Source: an uncultured delta proteobacterium (GTDB lineage Bacteria > Desulfobacterota > Desulfobulbia > Desulfobulbales > Desulfocapsaceae). From it: 64,000 nucleotides of DNA. The stretch's first letter is position 1. Each line of letters opens with the position of its first letter. The notes beneath the pieces were generated by a model, which did not search any database, was not told the DNA's origin, and saw nothing but the letters and a program-made list of their open reading frames with translations. Shown piece after piece: positions 55,021 to 63,103 of this stretch. A program made the position numbers and the translations under genes. Where the stretch lies: the NCBI GenBank assembly GCA_903901335.1, contig CAIUQR010000150.1:1-64000 (forward strand), read 5' to 3'.

Positions 55021-55776
55021 CTATTCCGACTTTTGAATTACCGTAAGAACCCCGTTGCTGAAATATAAGTAGTTGTAACCGGGATATACCCACTGCTCAG
55101 AAACAATTCCGCTGGTAATGGTCTTGTTTATGGCAGAAGGCTTGCCCCAACTACTTGCCAGCACTTGTTCCTCGCTCATGCCAACTTTTACACCACCTCG
55201 TTCGCTGCGCCGACCATTAGTCCTGTCAAGCAATGCAATTTTTTCCTTTAGTTTTGATGGGTCTTCTTTAAAAAACTTTTCAGGAAACAAGTATCCAGAT
55301 TGGTAAATGTCGAACAGGTCATTTCTTGCATCGTCAATATTTTCATCTGCGATTGAGTCGGCAGTATATATAGAAAGTTTGAACTCGAGAATGCTAGCGT
55401 CTATAAATCCGGCAGAACCATCTGTAAAAGTAACTCGATAATATTCACTATTGTCGTATTGGTGTTTGCCGGATGTCTTCGCTGAAATTTTCATTGATAT
55501 TACAGATGTTGGATAAAGCTTATCTGATAACGATTGTAAAGATTTTAAAAATCCGATGCGATATGGACACAACTTGTTAGGAACAAACCATAGGGTCTTG
55601 CCCACTAATTCCGATTTCTGTGGTACCCTCTTTGATGTTCTTTCTGCACGGATCTCGTCGTCGGTTTGAAAAGATGGAGGTTGTGCATTTGCCCCATGTT
55701 CCCAAATAATACAAATCAGCAAAAATAACATGGCACAAACAGAGAAAGCTTTTAAAATAGCTTTTGTGGATTGCAT
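55021..55776 (-). CDS. Secreted hypothetical protein with BamE-like C-terminus
   Basis: The 251-residue product has a signal anchor/peptide (FSVCAMLFLLICIIW, likely cleaved after NAQ). The C-terminal 60 residues (VKVGMSEEQVLASSWGKPSA, WVYPGYNYLYFSNGVLTVIQ) are again SmpA/BamE-like, as in the neighbouring gene. The central domain is not recognised. Two adjacent secreted proteins with the same C-terminal fold suggest duplicated envelope cargo. Confidence 0.6.
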   Translation of the reverse strand: MQSTKAILKAFSVCAMLFLLICIIWEHGANAQPPSFQTDDEIRAERTSKRVPQKSELVGKTLWFVPNKLCPYRIGFLKSLQSLSDKLYPTSVISMKISAKTSGKHQYDNSEYYRVTFTDGSAGFIDASILEFKLSIYTADSIADENIDDARNDLFDIYQSGYLFPEKFFKEDPSKLKEKIALLDRTNGRRSERGGVKVGMSEEQVLASSWGKPSAINKTITSGIVSEQWVYPGYNYLYFSNGVLTVIQKSE

Positions 55777-55876
55777 GCTGATTGGCCGAATAAGAGAATA
55801 AATAGGTTTCTACATAATTCACTTGCTACATTTTTTTGAGCGCAGCCGAATTTGCACTCGGGGTGAATTTGCATCG

Positions 55877-56437
55877 TTAGGATTTTCCCATATATTTACA
55901 GGTGCCACTCTCTTTTGAACACAGCCCAAAACCTTTTGATTCATATATGTCAAAAACTGCCTTTATTATCGGCAAGGCCAAATCAATATTCATCCTATGA
56001 CCATCCAGCCATTGTCCAACCTCACAATCATCCACAAGTTTTACAAGGGATTTCATCTTCTCGTTTTCTTCTTCCATGAAACACAGATACATAATATATG
56101 ACGGATCTACCAAGCGAAAACCGTTCGCGTATTTTCTACCAAGTGTATGACAACCTTTGATATAGCCTTTCATTTCGAGGACAGCTAAAACCCGACTGTA
56201 CTTTTTGTAAAACTCTTCATCAAATTCAAACTTTACGTCATTATCGTGCTTCAACTTACGGTATATTTGCCGAGATACTTCGGATACATCATGATGAAGA
56301 TGGCTTATTGGATCTTCAAATTTCGAGATTCTCTGTAGCAACATTTTAGAGCCAATCTCTGCCTGAAGTTGAACAAGCGATGATGCCACTGGGAAAGATG
56401 CGCCAGCTACTCGTATTATTGATAAAAACCAGTCCAT
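55877..56437 (-). CDS. Hypothetical protein, cargo
   Basis: I start at the second ATG (56437), behind GGAGAGACAA. The frame begins at 56449. The 186-residue protein has a short hydrophobic N-terminus (WFLSIIRVAGASFPVASSLV), then a predominantly helical body and two cysteines near the end (CSKESGTC). The stop codon lies inside TCCTAAC, which looks like an integron R'' box, but the rest of an attC site could not be built. No family recognised. Confidence 0.6.
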   Translation of the reverse strand: MDWFLSIIRVAGASFPVASSLVQLQAEIGSKMLLQRISKFEDPISHLHHDVSEVSRQIYRKLKHDNDVKFEFDEEFYKKYSRVLAVLEMKGYIKGCHTLGRKYANGFRLVDPSYIMYLCFMEEENEKMKSLVKLVDDCEVGQWLDGHRMNIDLALPIIKAVFDIYESKGFGLCSKESGTCKYMGKS

Positions 56438-56566
56438 TTGTCTCTCCATTTTGAGACTAACGTGTGTTTGAGCAGTTCTGAATAATACCCCAATTAGGAT
56501 TCAATTCAGGAGAATTTGTTTCTGTTTCGTTGAAGAGGAAGTGTCTGTATTTTCATAAAAGAGGAT

Positions 56567-56851
56567 TCACACCTTCCCACCATTCACAGCCTTTTTAAGA
56601 TCTCTTCCAACCTTGAAAAATGGGAGCTTCTTTGGTTTTACTTGAGCTTCCTTGCCTGTTTTTGGATTCCTGCCGGTGTATGAATCGTAATGCCGGACGG
56701 TGAATGAACCAAAGTCCCTAATCTCGATATTCTTACCCTTCACGAGTGTTTCAGTCATGGCATCAATGATCGTATTGACGATGCCCGAACCTGTTGTAAT
56801 GGTCACGTTGATATCTTTGGATAATGCTTCTGCCAATTCTGATTTTGTCAT
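56567..56851 (-). CDS. HU/IHF-family DNA-bending protein
   Basis: The 94-residue sequence is a canonical HU/IHF: MTKSELAEALSKD, then IEIRDFGSFTVRHY and the DNA-binding arm TGRNPKTGKEAQV, with a lysine-rich end. It is an island-borne paralogue, likely assisting integrase/excisionase complexes or silencing AT-rich cargo. Confidence 0.92.
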   Translation of the reverse strand: MTKSELAEALSKDINVTITTGSGIVNTIIDAMTETLVKGKNIEIRDFGSFTVRHYDSYTGRNPKTGKEAQVKPKKLPFFKVGRDLKKAVNGGKV

Positions 56852-57099
56852 GATTTTATACCGTCTGATTTTGATGGGATTTTCTCACAACACTGACACT
56901 CAATATTTGCGCCTTTCTTTATCTAACCTTCTGTATGTGTAAGAAGAAAGGCTATCTAATAAAGGGCACTTGCGCCGTTAGCTTCTATCACGATCTCCTT
57001 TTATATTGGGATTGTGGCATATAACCACAGAGTTCAGCAGACATGCTGCTGGACTGGAGCGTTGTAAAAATTTTAGAAAAGAGGTGATTTCTTATGAAA

Positions 57100-57261
57100 T
57101 TATTCTACTCGAACTCCGCCTTGGAACGGTTTCTTGCTCTTAAGCTTAAGATTTTCGGCCTCAAGCTGTCTAATCTTTTCCATAAGTTTAGAATTTTCCT
57201 CCTTGAGTCTGAGATAATCTTCAAGAGAGAATTTCTCGGATGGCGATAAATCTTTTTTCAT
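57100..57261 (-). CDS. Small leucine-zipper-like protein (53 aa)
   Basis: ATG 57261 lies behind GAAAGGAGAAATAAT. The product MKKDLSPSEKFSLEDYLRLK continues as a heptad coiled coil (Leu/Ile at a and d positions) and ends in a Lys-rich tail. A plus-strand frame (57094-57249) runs almost exactly antisense to it and also has a ribosome binding site (AAAGAGGTGATTTCTT before ATG). I prefer the minus strand because its heptad pattern is protein-like. Confidence 0.55.
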   Translation of the reverse strand: MKKDLSPSEKFSLEDYLRLKEENSKLMEKIRQLEAENLKLKSKKPFQGGVRVE

Positions 57262-57308
57262 ATTATTTCTCCTTTCATTAGGGGATTAAGTTTAGAAGGT
57301 TATTATTT

Positions 57309-57581
57309 ATGTCAAATTTTAATAGTAAATTAGATGAATATAAAAATATAAATTTAGAACATCCAAGCAACAAAATATGTTTGGGAACTTCTCCTGTAAG
57401 TATGTGTAATGATGAATATGGATGTATTGAGGAAACAGTAATAGGTTTTCTTAATGATTTGTACGAGCAACGGTTTCTTAGCATAAAACCACTAAAGATA
57501 ATAATTGGAGAAGAAATTTATAGTACTCCAAGAGGAGACGAAAGAAATATAGGTGTATTTATCCATTTTGATGAGAGATAG
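57309..57581 (+). CDS. Hypothetical protein (90 aa)
   Basis: The ATG follows AGAAGGTTATTATTT. The product has conserved-looking residues (IGEEIYSTPRGDERNIGVF) with no family that I recognise. Its end overlaps the minus-strand neighbour by 23 bp (57559-57581), so the two genes converge. A minus-strand frame across it (57278-57484) was judged a shadow. Confidence 0.5.
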   Translation: MSNFNSKLDEYKNINLEHPSNKICLGTSPVSMCNDEYGCIEETVIGFLNDLYEQRFLSIKPLKIIIGEEIYSTPRGDERNIGVFIHFDER

Positions 57582-57855
57582 ATAAGACAAAGCTATTTTT
57601 TGGAGATGTTACGTGAGGATGGCTGAATGCCAGAATTGTATTATATAAATCTATATTATCTAATTCAATGGCTACATCCTTTACAGGAGTCTTGGCCAAT
57701 AGTTTTTCATCTATTTCTATATAAGTATTTTTATCATCAAATATTATTTTAAGTACAAGTGGATCAATTAAATTTACAAATTTTATTTTATGTTTTTCAG
57801 GAAGATTATTATTCAACAGACTTATGATTTCTTTTATATGTTCTATAGTTTTCAT
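57559..57855 (-). CDS. Hypothetical protein (98 aa), cassette gene
   Basis: The 98-residue protein is acidic and mixed alpha/beta (MKTIEHIKEIISLLNNNLPE at the start, LDNIDLYNTILAFSHP near the end). It starts 25 bp after the putative attC at 57880-57966, the spacing expected for a cassette gene. No family recognised. Confidence 0.55.
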   Translation of the reverse strand: MKTIEHIKEIISLLNNNLPEKHKIKFVNLIDPLVLKIIFDDKNTYIEIDEKLLAKTPVKDVAIELDNIDLYNTILAFSHPHVTSPKNSFVLSISHQNG

Positions 57856-57879
57856 AATTTTTCTTGTTGATGTATTTTA

Positions 57880-57966
57880 AGATAACGGTGAAATAACTGC
57901 CAGCAGACACGCTACCCTTTTTGAGAACGCGCTTTATTCCGGTCAGGTTTATTGACTTGATTAGAC
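57880..57966 (-). repeat. Candidate attC recombination site (weak)
   Basis: On the minus strand R'' is GTCTAAT, overlapping the upstream gene stop, and R' is GTTATCT. The arms CAATAAACCTG and CAGTTATTT pair with two bulges. The positions fit the other attC sites but the boxes are degenerate. Confidence 0.4.
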
Positions 57967-58884
57967 CTCCGTTGAGACATAAAAAGAACGGCCAGAAGCT
58001 TGTTCGAAGATCGCACGAAGGACTTTAGATATTTTGGTTGTTTCGGCGGAAATGTCGATATCAGGATCGAGTAGCGTTCCCTCATGCAATAGCTCACTCC
58101 GTAGAGCGTATGCTTTGTCAATTTGCTGCCGGACCTCCTTTCGCTGCGGAAACCAAGTGTTTGAAAGGCGAATGAGTGCTTGGCGCACTGATTCGTTGCG
58201 CAACTGGTTCAGCCTTCCTTTCAGTGAGGCGCGGATAGCAGACTGGATTTCCACAGCATTCTCAAGCGCGACAATTGCGTTTTCAACAAAGACAGAGACT
58301 TCGGCTCCTAGACTCGCTTGCTTTGCAAGCGGTTCGAGTGCAGAAACTATAGTGATAAAGCGAGTCCGCTCATTGGGTTCTAAAAAGGCTGCACAATACA
58401 ACTCCATCGATAAAATGAGTGTGCGATCTAGCACTGGTTCAGAGTAGGCTCCAACGAGTTCAGCTAACACTATTGGTTGGCTCCATCCTATGGTAAGCTC
58501 ACCCTGCATGCTAGAGCCTTTGGATCGGAATCGCTCGAATACAACTGCAGGCTCTTGATTATGGTAATTAAGCCGCAACCCGAAATTCAGACTAATCGCA
58601 GATAGAAGTAATGCCTGAGCAAAACGGAGGCCTTCATGCTCAGCGTTTGTTGCGGTACGGAACCCTTCAATTGTCACCTGGAATCGCTTGCAACCTTCCC
58701 ATGAAGCATTTCTAGCAGGCTCTAGAGTCGCAACCGCACCAGATTCAAGAAGCATCGTGACATATTCAAGTTCGCCAATGCAGGCTGATTGGAGAATTTG
58801 AAATGTGATCTTCGCACCATAGGGGCGGTTTGGGTCTTGCCGAATAATCAGTGCCCGTTCCTGATCTGGTAGTTTAGTTATCAA
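57961..58884 (-). CDS. Apea-like HEPN-domain protein, cassette gene
   Basis: The open frame begins inside the upstream attC site. I take TTG 58884 (GAGG upstream), giving 307 residues. The C-terminus matches HEPN domains of the ApeA type: a helical block ALEPLAKQASLG, then LRNESVRQALIRLSNTWF and ALRSELLHEGTL, containing the R-x4-H ribonuclease motif (RSELLH). HEPN proteins are frequent RNases in defence and toxin systems. The stop codon falls in the next attC box, which is the hallmark of a gene cassette. Confidence 0.65.
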   Translation of the reverse strand: MITKLPDQERALIIRQDPNRPYGAKITFQILQSACIGELEYVTMLLESGAVATLEPARNASWEGCKRFQVTIEGFRTATNAEHEGLRFAQALLLSAISLNFGLRLNYHNQEPAVVFERFRSKGSSMQGELTIGWSQPIVLAELVGAYSEPVLDRTLILSMELYCAAFLEPNERTRFITIVSALEPLAKQASLGAEVSVFVENAIVALENAVEIQSAIRASLKGRLNQLRNESVRQALIRLSNTWFPQRKEVRQQIDKAYALRSELLHEGTLLDPDIDISAETTKISKVLRAIFEQASGRSFYVSTEV

Positions 58885-58901
58885 TAATAAGATACCTCGC
58901 T

Positions 58902-58991
58902 GTCTAACGATTTGGGTAAGCGGCGGCGGCCACAAACCTTCCCTTGAAAATTCACGGCCATTCCCGCCGTCCGCTTTACTGGATGTTAGGC
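58902..58991 (-). repeat. Integron-type attC recombination site
   Basis: The minus strand gives R'' GCCTAAC and R' GTTAGAC, both fitting the consensus boxes RYYYAAC and GTTRRRY. The inner arms AAGCGGACGGCGG and CCGCCGCCGCTT pair except for one bulged A, the extra-helical base that fixes strand choice by IntI. Total length is 90 bp. It begins one base after the stop codon of the gene before it. Confidence 0.82.
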
Positions 58992-58992
58992 T

Positions 58993-59835
58993 TTAATTAA
59001 TCCAGTTTTCATAGTTGAATCTACCCATATATTTGGTCAGATTTACAAGGCCAATCAATTGACCAACCGGAGTGAGAGTAACATGCGCAATTTTGTTATT
59101 CTGAAAAGCAGTGCTGAGCTTATGCAAACTGGGGAAATTAGCTTCGATATCAGATTTCAAGGTTTCTTCTGATATTTCAGAAAGAAATTGGTAGTTATCC
59201 TTCCATATTTTTATTGCTGAATTTTCCCAAATTGCGATAACGCTGGCACATCCTGAATATTCAAGATGCAATTTATTGGCTTCAGAAATTCCAAAAGATG
59301 CCTCTAGTGCTGGCATAGCGATAGAAGCCTTATGTTCAAGAAGTTCTAATGATGAGGCAGAATGGTATTTTGTATATCTTAAAACAGTGACCAGAGATAA
59401 AAATGATATTTGAATATTAGTAAGCTTTGGTACTATTAGAATGGCTTCTGCTGCCACCAGGGACACGAAATCATTTGTAGAGATATTGACCCTTTCCAGG
59501 ACAAGATCTATTAAAATTTCAGGATTGCATTTGTCACCTTTTTTAGCAGCGGCGATCACAGCATCATTGATACTACTTTGAATATCTGGATCGCTGAATT
59601 TTTTGGCATCAATCTCTTTGAAAACGTCTGCAATTCTGATCTCAAATTGCTCCATGAGATTTTTTACATTTTCGGATGCCACAGCCATAGCCTCGGCTCG
59701 CAGGGTTGGAAAATTATCTTTCATAAATAAAATTGCCAACTCCTTGACTTCATTGACCGCTAAACCATAAGTAATATCGGCGTTTCCTGCAACTTGAAGA
59801 ACGTTGTGAGAATCATTTACAGTCTGTTTTGTCAT
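58993..59835 (-). CDS. LPO_1073/Vpar_1526-like protein, cassette gene
   Basis: The 280-residue protein starts with NVLQVAGNADITYGLAVNEV, followed by a helical domain (LFMKDNFPTLRAEAMAVASE and VLRYTKYHSASSLELLEHK) and HLEYSGCASVIAIWEN. This matches the layout of the LPO_1073/Vpar_1526 family as I remember it, which has no published mechanism known to me and is often found in accessory DNA. Its start overlaps the preceding small membrane-peptide gene by 23 bp, so the two are translationally linked. Both share an N-x-x-Q-x-x-G-N type motif. Confidence 0.65.
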   Translation of the reverse strand: MTKQTVNDSHNVLQVAGNADITYGLAVNEVKELAILFMKDNFPTLRAEAMAVASENVKNLMEQFEIRIADVFKEIDAKKFSDPDIQSSINDAVIAAAKKGDKCNPEILIDLVLERVNISTNDFVSLVAAEAILIVPKLTNIQISFLSLVTVLRYTKYHSASSLELLEHKASIAMPALEASFGISEANKLHLEYSGCASVIAIWENSAIKIWKDNYQFLSEISEETLKSDIEANFPSLHKLSTAFQNNKIAHVTLTPVGQLIGLVNLTKYMGRFNYENWIN

Positions 59836-60001
59836 TGCTAGATCTCTGTGTGTAGTTGCCGCCTATTTGTATGTTATTGCTGCCATATTTAATAGATTGA
59901 TTGATATTTTTCTTTTTTATTTTTTTTGCAATCATCCATCCAAGGATAGAGACTCCTATTCCTGAAAATATCCATTGGTAGTTATTTGTTATAAAATCCA
60001 T
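59813..60001 (-). CDS. Small membrane protein paired with the LPO_1073-like gene
   Basis: The 62-residue peptide has one transmembrane helix (WIFSGIGVSILGWMIA), then a basic KKIKKK stretch and SNNIQIGGNYTQ. AGGAGGTTCTC is a perfect ribosome binding site. It starts 18 bp after an attC site, so it is the first gene of a two-gene cassette. It probably anchors or senses for the larger protein through the shared motif. That is inference. Confidence 0.7.
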   Translation of the reverse strand: MDFITNNYQWIFSGIGVSILGWMIAKKIKKKNINQSIKYGSNNIQIGGNYTQRSSNDKTDCK

Positions 60002-60019
60002 GAGAACCTCCTATGCGTG

Positions 60020-60111
60020 TCCTAACGTTTTGGGTAAGCCGCCGCCGCAAGAACCTAGCAAAGAAGTCCGCGCTTCCCGGCGGTCGGCTTGAGCCTTTGA
60101 TTGGGTTAAGA
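60020..60111 (-). repeat. Integron-type attC recombination site
   Basis: On the minus strand R'' is TCTTAAC and R' is GTTAGGA, each with small departures from consensus. The arms AAGCCGACCGCCG and CGGCGGCGGCTT pair with one bulged A at the same place as in the other site. The strand ACCCAAA before R' is common to both (CTTACCCAAA-x-CGTTAG). Length 92 bp. Confidence 0.78.
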
Positions 60112-60195
60112 TGTAAATTTATGAGTATGAAATTAAAATGTTACTATATGTGTTTCCCTTGCTTTTTCGTGGGAGTGTTTTTCATTTCTCTTTAC

Positions 60196-60477
60196 TTAAG
60201 AGAATAGAAAGGTCCAATTTGACGCCATTTGAAGCAAAAATCCGATGATTAACAAAATGAGACCTAATTTCATTTTCCTGTATTTGTTGAGTTCCCACTC
60301 GGAAAACTCCTGCGTTTTACGTGGAGAAGTAGTTACTCCCATCCTAGTATCTACTCCACCACGAAATTCTCTTCCTTCAAATTGTCGCACCACCTCCCAT
60401 GCAACGAAACAGGCCCCGACAATATCAAAGCAGAGTCCTGCTGAGTTTATAATTTTGATTATTATTTCAAGTGACAT
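60196..60477 (-). CDS. Small membrane protein, cassette gene
   Basis: The frame can start at GTG 60486 or ATG 60477, and I prefer the ATG (93 residues). It has two hydrophobic helices (IIKIINSAGLCFDIVGACFV and LGLILLIIGFLLQM) flanking a soluble arginine-rich loop (GREFRGGVDTRMGV). It is followed by the attC at 60020-60111. The family is not recognised. It resembles small predicted membrane partners often found in accessory DNA. Confidence 0.55.
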   Translation of the reverse strand: MSLEIIIKIINSAGLCFDIVGACFVAWEVVRQFEGREFRGGVDTRMGVTTSPRKTQEFSEWELNKYRKMKLGLILLIIGFLLQMASNWTFLFS

Positions 60478-60989
60478 TTTGATCACACAACGATTTGGGT
60501 ATCCCTTTTAATGATTCTTTTGCCTGAAATGAAAGTATCTTCTTAATTTCAGATCGCATCTGCTTTGACTTTCCCTCACCATAATATTCAAGATTTCTTT
60601 CATCTCTTCACCAAAACGCTACAGTGAATAGTTATCGTTAGAAGTAGATTCTCCATTGGATAGGCTCATAGAAAATAGCTTGTCACATATGCACAAAAAA
60701 CGCAAACTACTCTTTGCAATTATGGAGATTTGTTTGTAACATTTTTATTGTCAAATTGTTATTTTGGTAAATATTGATGGCCAGGATTTTCTGTGATGTT
60801 GTGCTATGTATTGAAAAATATAGACCGCCAAAGGCTCCTGCCCAAGTCACTGGAATAATACCGATTACAGTATTCTAAAATCACTTAACATACTTGTATA
60901 ATTATTGAGTTATTTCAAACACTGGTCACTTAGAGGAAAACAGAGTTAAAAGAATCGTCAAAACTTCTACTTAAATCAAAAGGGAACTA
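60478..60989. other. Intergenic region at the start of the cassette-like array
   Basis: No gene is supported in these 512 bp. The minus strand has a partial attC-like end at 60485-60503 (ATACCCAAATCGTTGTG, matching the L'-R' half of the two complete sites) and an isolated TTCTAAC box at 60636-60642. No complete arm pair was found, so this could be a decayed site. Promoter content is unclear. Confidence 0.45.
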
Positions 60990-61784
60990 ATGAGCTACTT
61001 ATCTGTCGATGATTTCAGGGTTAGAGGTGAAAAAAATATTTTATATATTACTCTTTCCGTTGTTGGGGTTCTATTTTTATTTATGTTAGGTGTTAGCCTT
61101 GGTTTTATGATGCTTGTAGTTATTATTTCAGCAATCTGGGTCAAAATACGGCAAGGACAACTTCTTGGTCAAGGTATAAAGGTTTCAGAAAATCAGCTAT
61201 CTGAAATATATAACATTGCAAATATTGCGGCAAAACGGCTTTGCATGTCATTACCTGATATTTTTGTTATACAAAACCCAACGATAAATGCTTATGCATT
61301 AGGTTTTATGGGAAAAAAATGCATTGTACTCCACTCTGCGACCGTTGAAGCCATGGATCAAGAAGAACTTCTTGCTATAATCGGCCATGAATTCACTCAT
61401 ATTAAAGCTGGGCATACTAACTGGCTTGTAATTACAAGTTCTACTGAAAGTATCCAAATACCTATCATTTCGCAAGTTACTGGATTTATATTTTTATTTT
61501 GGTCAAGAAAGGCAGAATATACCAGTGACCGGGGGGCAGTTCTTGCAAGTCGCGATCCAAAAGCAACGGTTAATGCCTTAGCTAAAGTAGCAGTAGGAAA
61601 AGAGTTATTCAAAAAATTAAATATTGACCATTTATTTGGTCAAAAAATGAACATTGATGAAGACGAAATATCAAAATTATCAGAGTCATTGGCTTCGCAT
61701 CCATACATAATAAATCGGATTCATGAGATTTCTAAATTTTATAAATCTCCAGAATACTCAAAGCTTTCAACAATAATTACCTGA
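60990..61784 (+). CDS. HtpX-like M48 membrane metallopeptidase
   Basis: The 264-residue protein has two N-terminal transmembrane helices (residues 15-55), then NPTINAYALGF, the zinc site IIGHEFTHIKAGH, and the third-ligand region KAEYTSDRGAVLA (Glu-x3-Asp). HtpX degrades misfolded inner-membrane proteins. This short version lacks the usual third/fourth helix pair seen in longer forms and is AT-rich, so it is probably transferred cargo. It is the second M48 protein in the window. Confidence 0.82.
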   Translation: MSYLSVDDFRVRGEKNILYITLSVVGVLFLFMLGVSLGFMMLVVIISAIWVKIRQGQLLGQGIKVSENQLSEIYNIANIAAKRLCMSLPDIFVIQNPTINAYALGFMGKKCIVLHSATVEAMDQEELLAIIGHEFTHIKAGHTNWLVITSSTESIQIPIISQVTGFIFLFWSRKAEYTSDRGAVLASRDPKATVNALAKVAVGKELFKKLNIDHLFGQKMNIDEDEISKLSESLASHPYIINRIHEISKFYKSPEYSKLSTIIT

Positions 61785-61995
61785 CAGATAAACTAGCCTA
61801 CTTGCAAACACAACTGTTTCTTAGGAGAGACTTAGCTTATTATACCGCTCAGAGCAACATGTGGCGCACAGGACTACAAATAGTGTTGTAGGGGTAGTTA
61901 AGTTGTGTTTAGCGTGAATCCGCAGCAGGATCAAAAATTTTCAAAAAATTTATTTTGGTTTATTAAATTCAATTCAGCTAAGAATCCAAGGTCAA

Positions 61996-62670
61996 ATGAA
62001 AAAATACCAAGAGTTCTTTGTAAAGATCCTACAACAGATATTTACGAAATGCGTCTATTTCATATCAGAAACTAAAAAGCATCTCTCACGTATTAAAAAA
62101 TTCAACACCATCGCACGTCATCCCACTTCTGAACCTGAAGAACCACTTCTACCTAATAGTGGTAAAAAATTGCTTTTGTATGGTGTTCTAACTGGAGTTG
62201 CATCAACATTAGTCATCGTTTCATTGGTATTTATATTTATTGCAAAAAATAATATAAGTAATGAACAACAAATAATGCCACCTTCAAAACAAACTCAGAA
62301 TAGCTTTAAGCAATCAAAAAATTCGGAAAAAGAGGTAAAAAATCAAAGAATCGAAGAGAAGAAATTTGATATAACAAATTTTATTGATGAAACACAAGAT
62401 TACAAAGGTTATAGAATTCGTGGCCTATTTCTGGTTGATACTTCCATATTTCAAAGTAAAGGAGATTCACTTCGTTATTATGTCGGGCGAGATGTTGGAT
62501 TTATATTTTATCACAATGATAGAACACATATCACAATCCACATTCCGGAAGGGTTATCCGTACCTAATGCTGGTTATTCTGATAAGTTGGTAGTAGAATT
62601 TATATGTAAAGAAGGGAACCTGCATCGGGGAAATGAAGCGATTTCAATTATACGTCCTCCCGAGAAGTGA
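61996..62670 (+). CDS. Hypothetical membrane-anchored protein
   Basis: The 224-residue product has a basic N-terminus, one transmembrane helix (LLLYGVLTGVASTLVIVSLV, near residues 57-80), a polar linker rich in Lys, Gln and Asn, and a C-terminal beta domain (KGYRIRGLFLVDTSIFQSKG then YYVGRDVGFIFYH). No family is recognised. It is the last gene before attR and is on the opposite strand from most cargo. Confidence 0.6.
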   Translation: MKKYQEFFVKILQQIFTKCVYFISETKKHLSRIKKFNTIARHPTSEPEEPLLPNSGKKLLLYGVLTGVASTLVIVSLVFIFIAKNNISNEQQIMPPSKQTQNSFKQSKNSEKEVKNQRIEEKKFDITNFIDETQDYKGYRIRGLFLVDTSIFQSKGDSLRYYVGRDVGFIFYHNDRTHITIHIPEGLSVPNAGYSDKLVVEFICKEGNLHRGNEAISIIRPPEK

Positions 62671-62792
62671 CATGCAGATAGAGTAGATAAACACTGAACT
62701 TATATTGTCTTCAATATGAATTAAATACATCAAGAAAAGCGAACAATTTATCCAGCTGCTTACACAGTTGGTACTCTCGTTGTATCATAATT

Positions 62793-62852
62793 AATCTACT
62801 GTAATTACGCGTGAATTAATGCCACTTTTCCACGAGTTTATTACAGTAGATT
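62793..62852. repeat. 13-bp inverted repeat near the right end
   Basis: AATCTACTGTAAT (62793-62805) and ATTACAGTAGATT (62840-62852) are perfect inverted copies with a 34-bp spacer. The purpose is unknown. An origin, a transfer site or a regulatory operator are all open. Confidence 0.6.
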
Positions 62853-63103
62853 ACAGCTAGGTATCGTAACGAATCAGTCAATTACAGAGAAAGTCTGGAC
62901 ACAGAACGCTTTTATGGTACTGTTGATGTAACGCTTTGTAATAATATAGTAATTTACTATTGGTTAGAGTAGGTGTCGGATGGACCCCGTCTCACCTGTG
63001 AGATTGTAATTACGGTCCTGGGTAGCCGGTGACACACACTCATCTAATATCATTTCATGAGTATATATCCCGGCATAAATTCCTATTCCAACGCAAAAAG
63101 CTT

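Noticed and set aside
56454-56540. Second attC-like candidate (CTTCAAC ... GTTAGTC) before the gene at 55877-56437
   Set aside because: Only a weak CTGAAT/ATTCAG pairing exists, without proper arm position or bulge.
56921-56983. Pair of AGCTAAC and GTTAGAT boxes resembling a short attC upstream of the HU gene
   Set aside because: The inner arms are not complementary, so it fails the attC structure; box matches alone are common by chance.
57278-57484. 68-codon minus-strand frame opposite the gene at 57309-57581
   Set aside because: It lacks a ribosome binding site, while the plus-strand frame has one and is longer.
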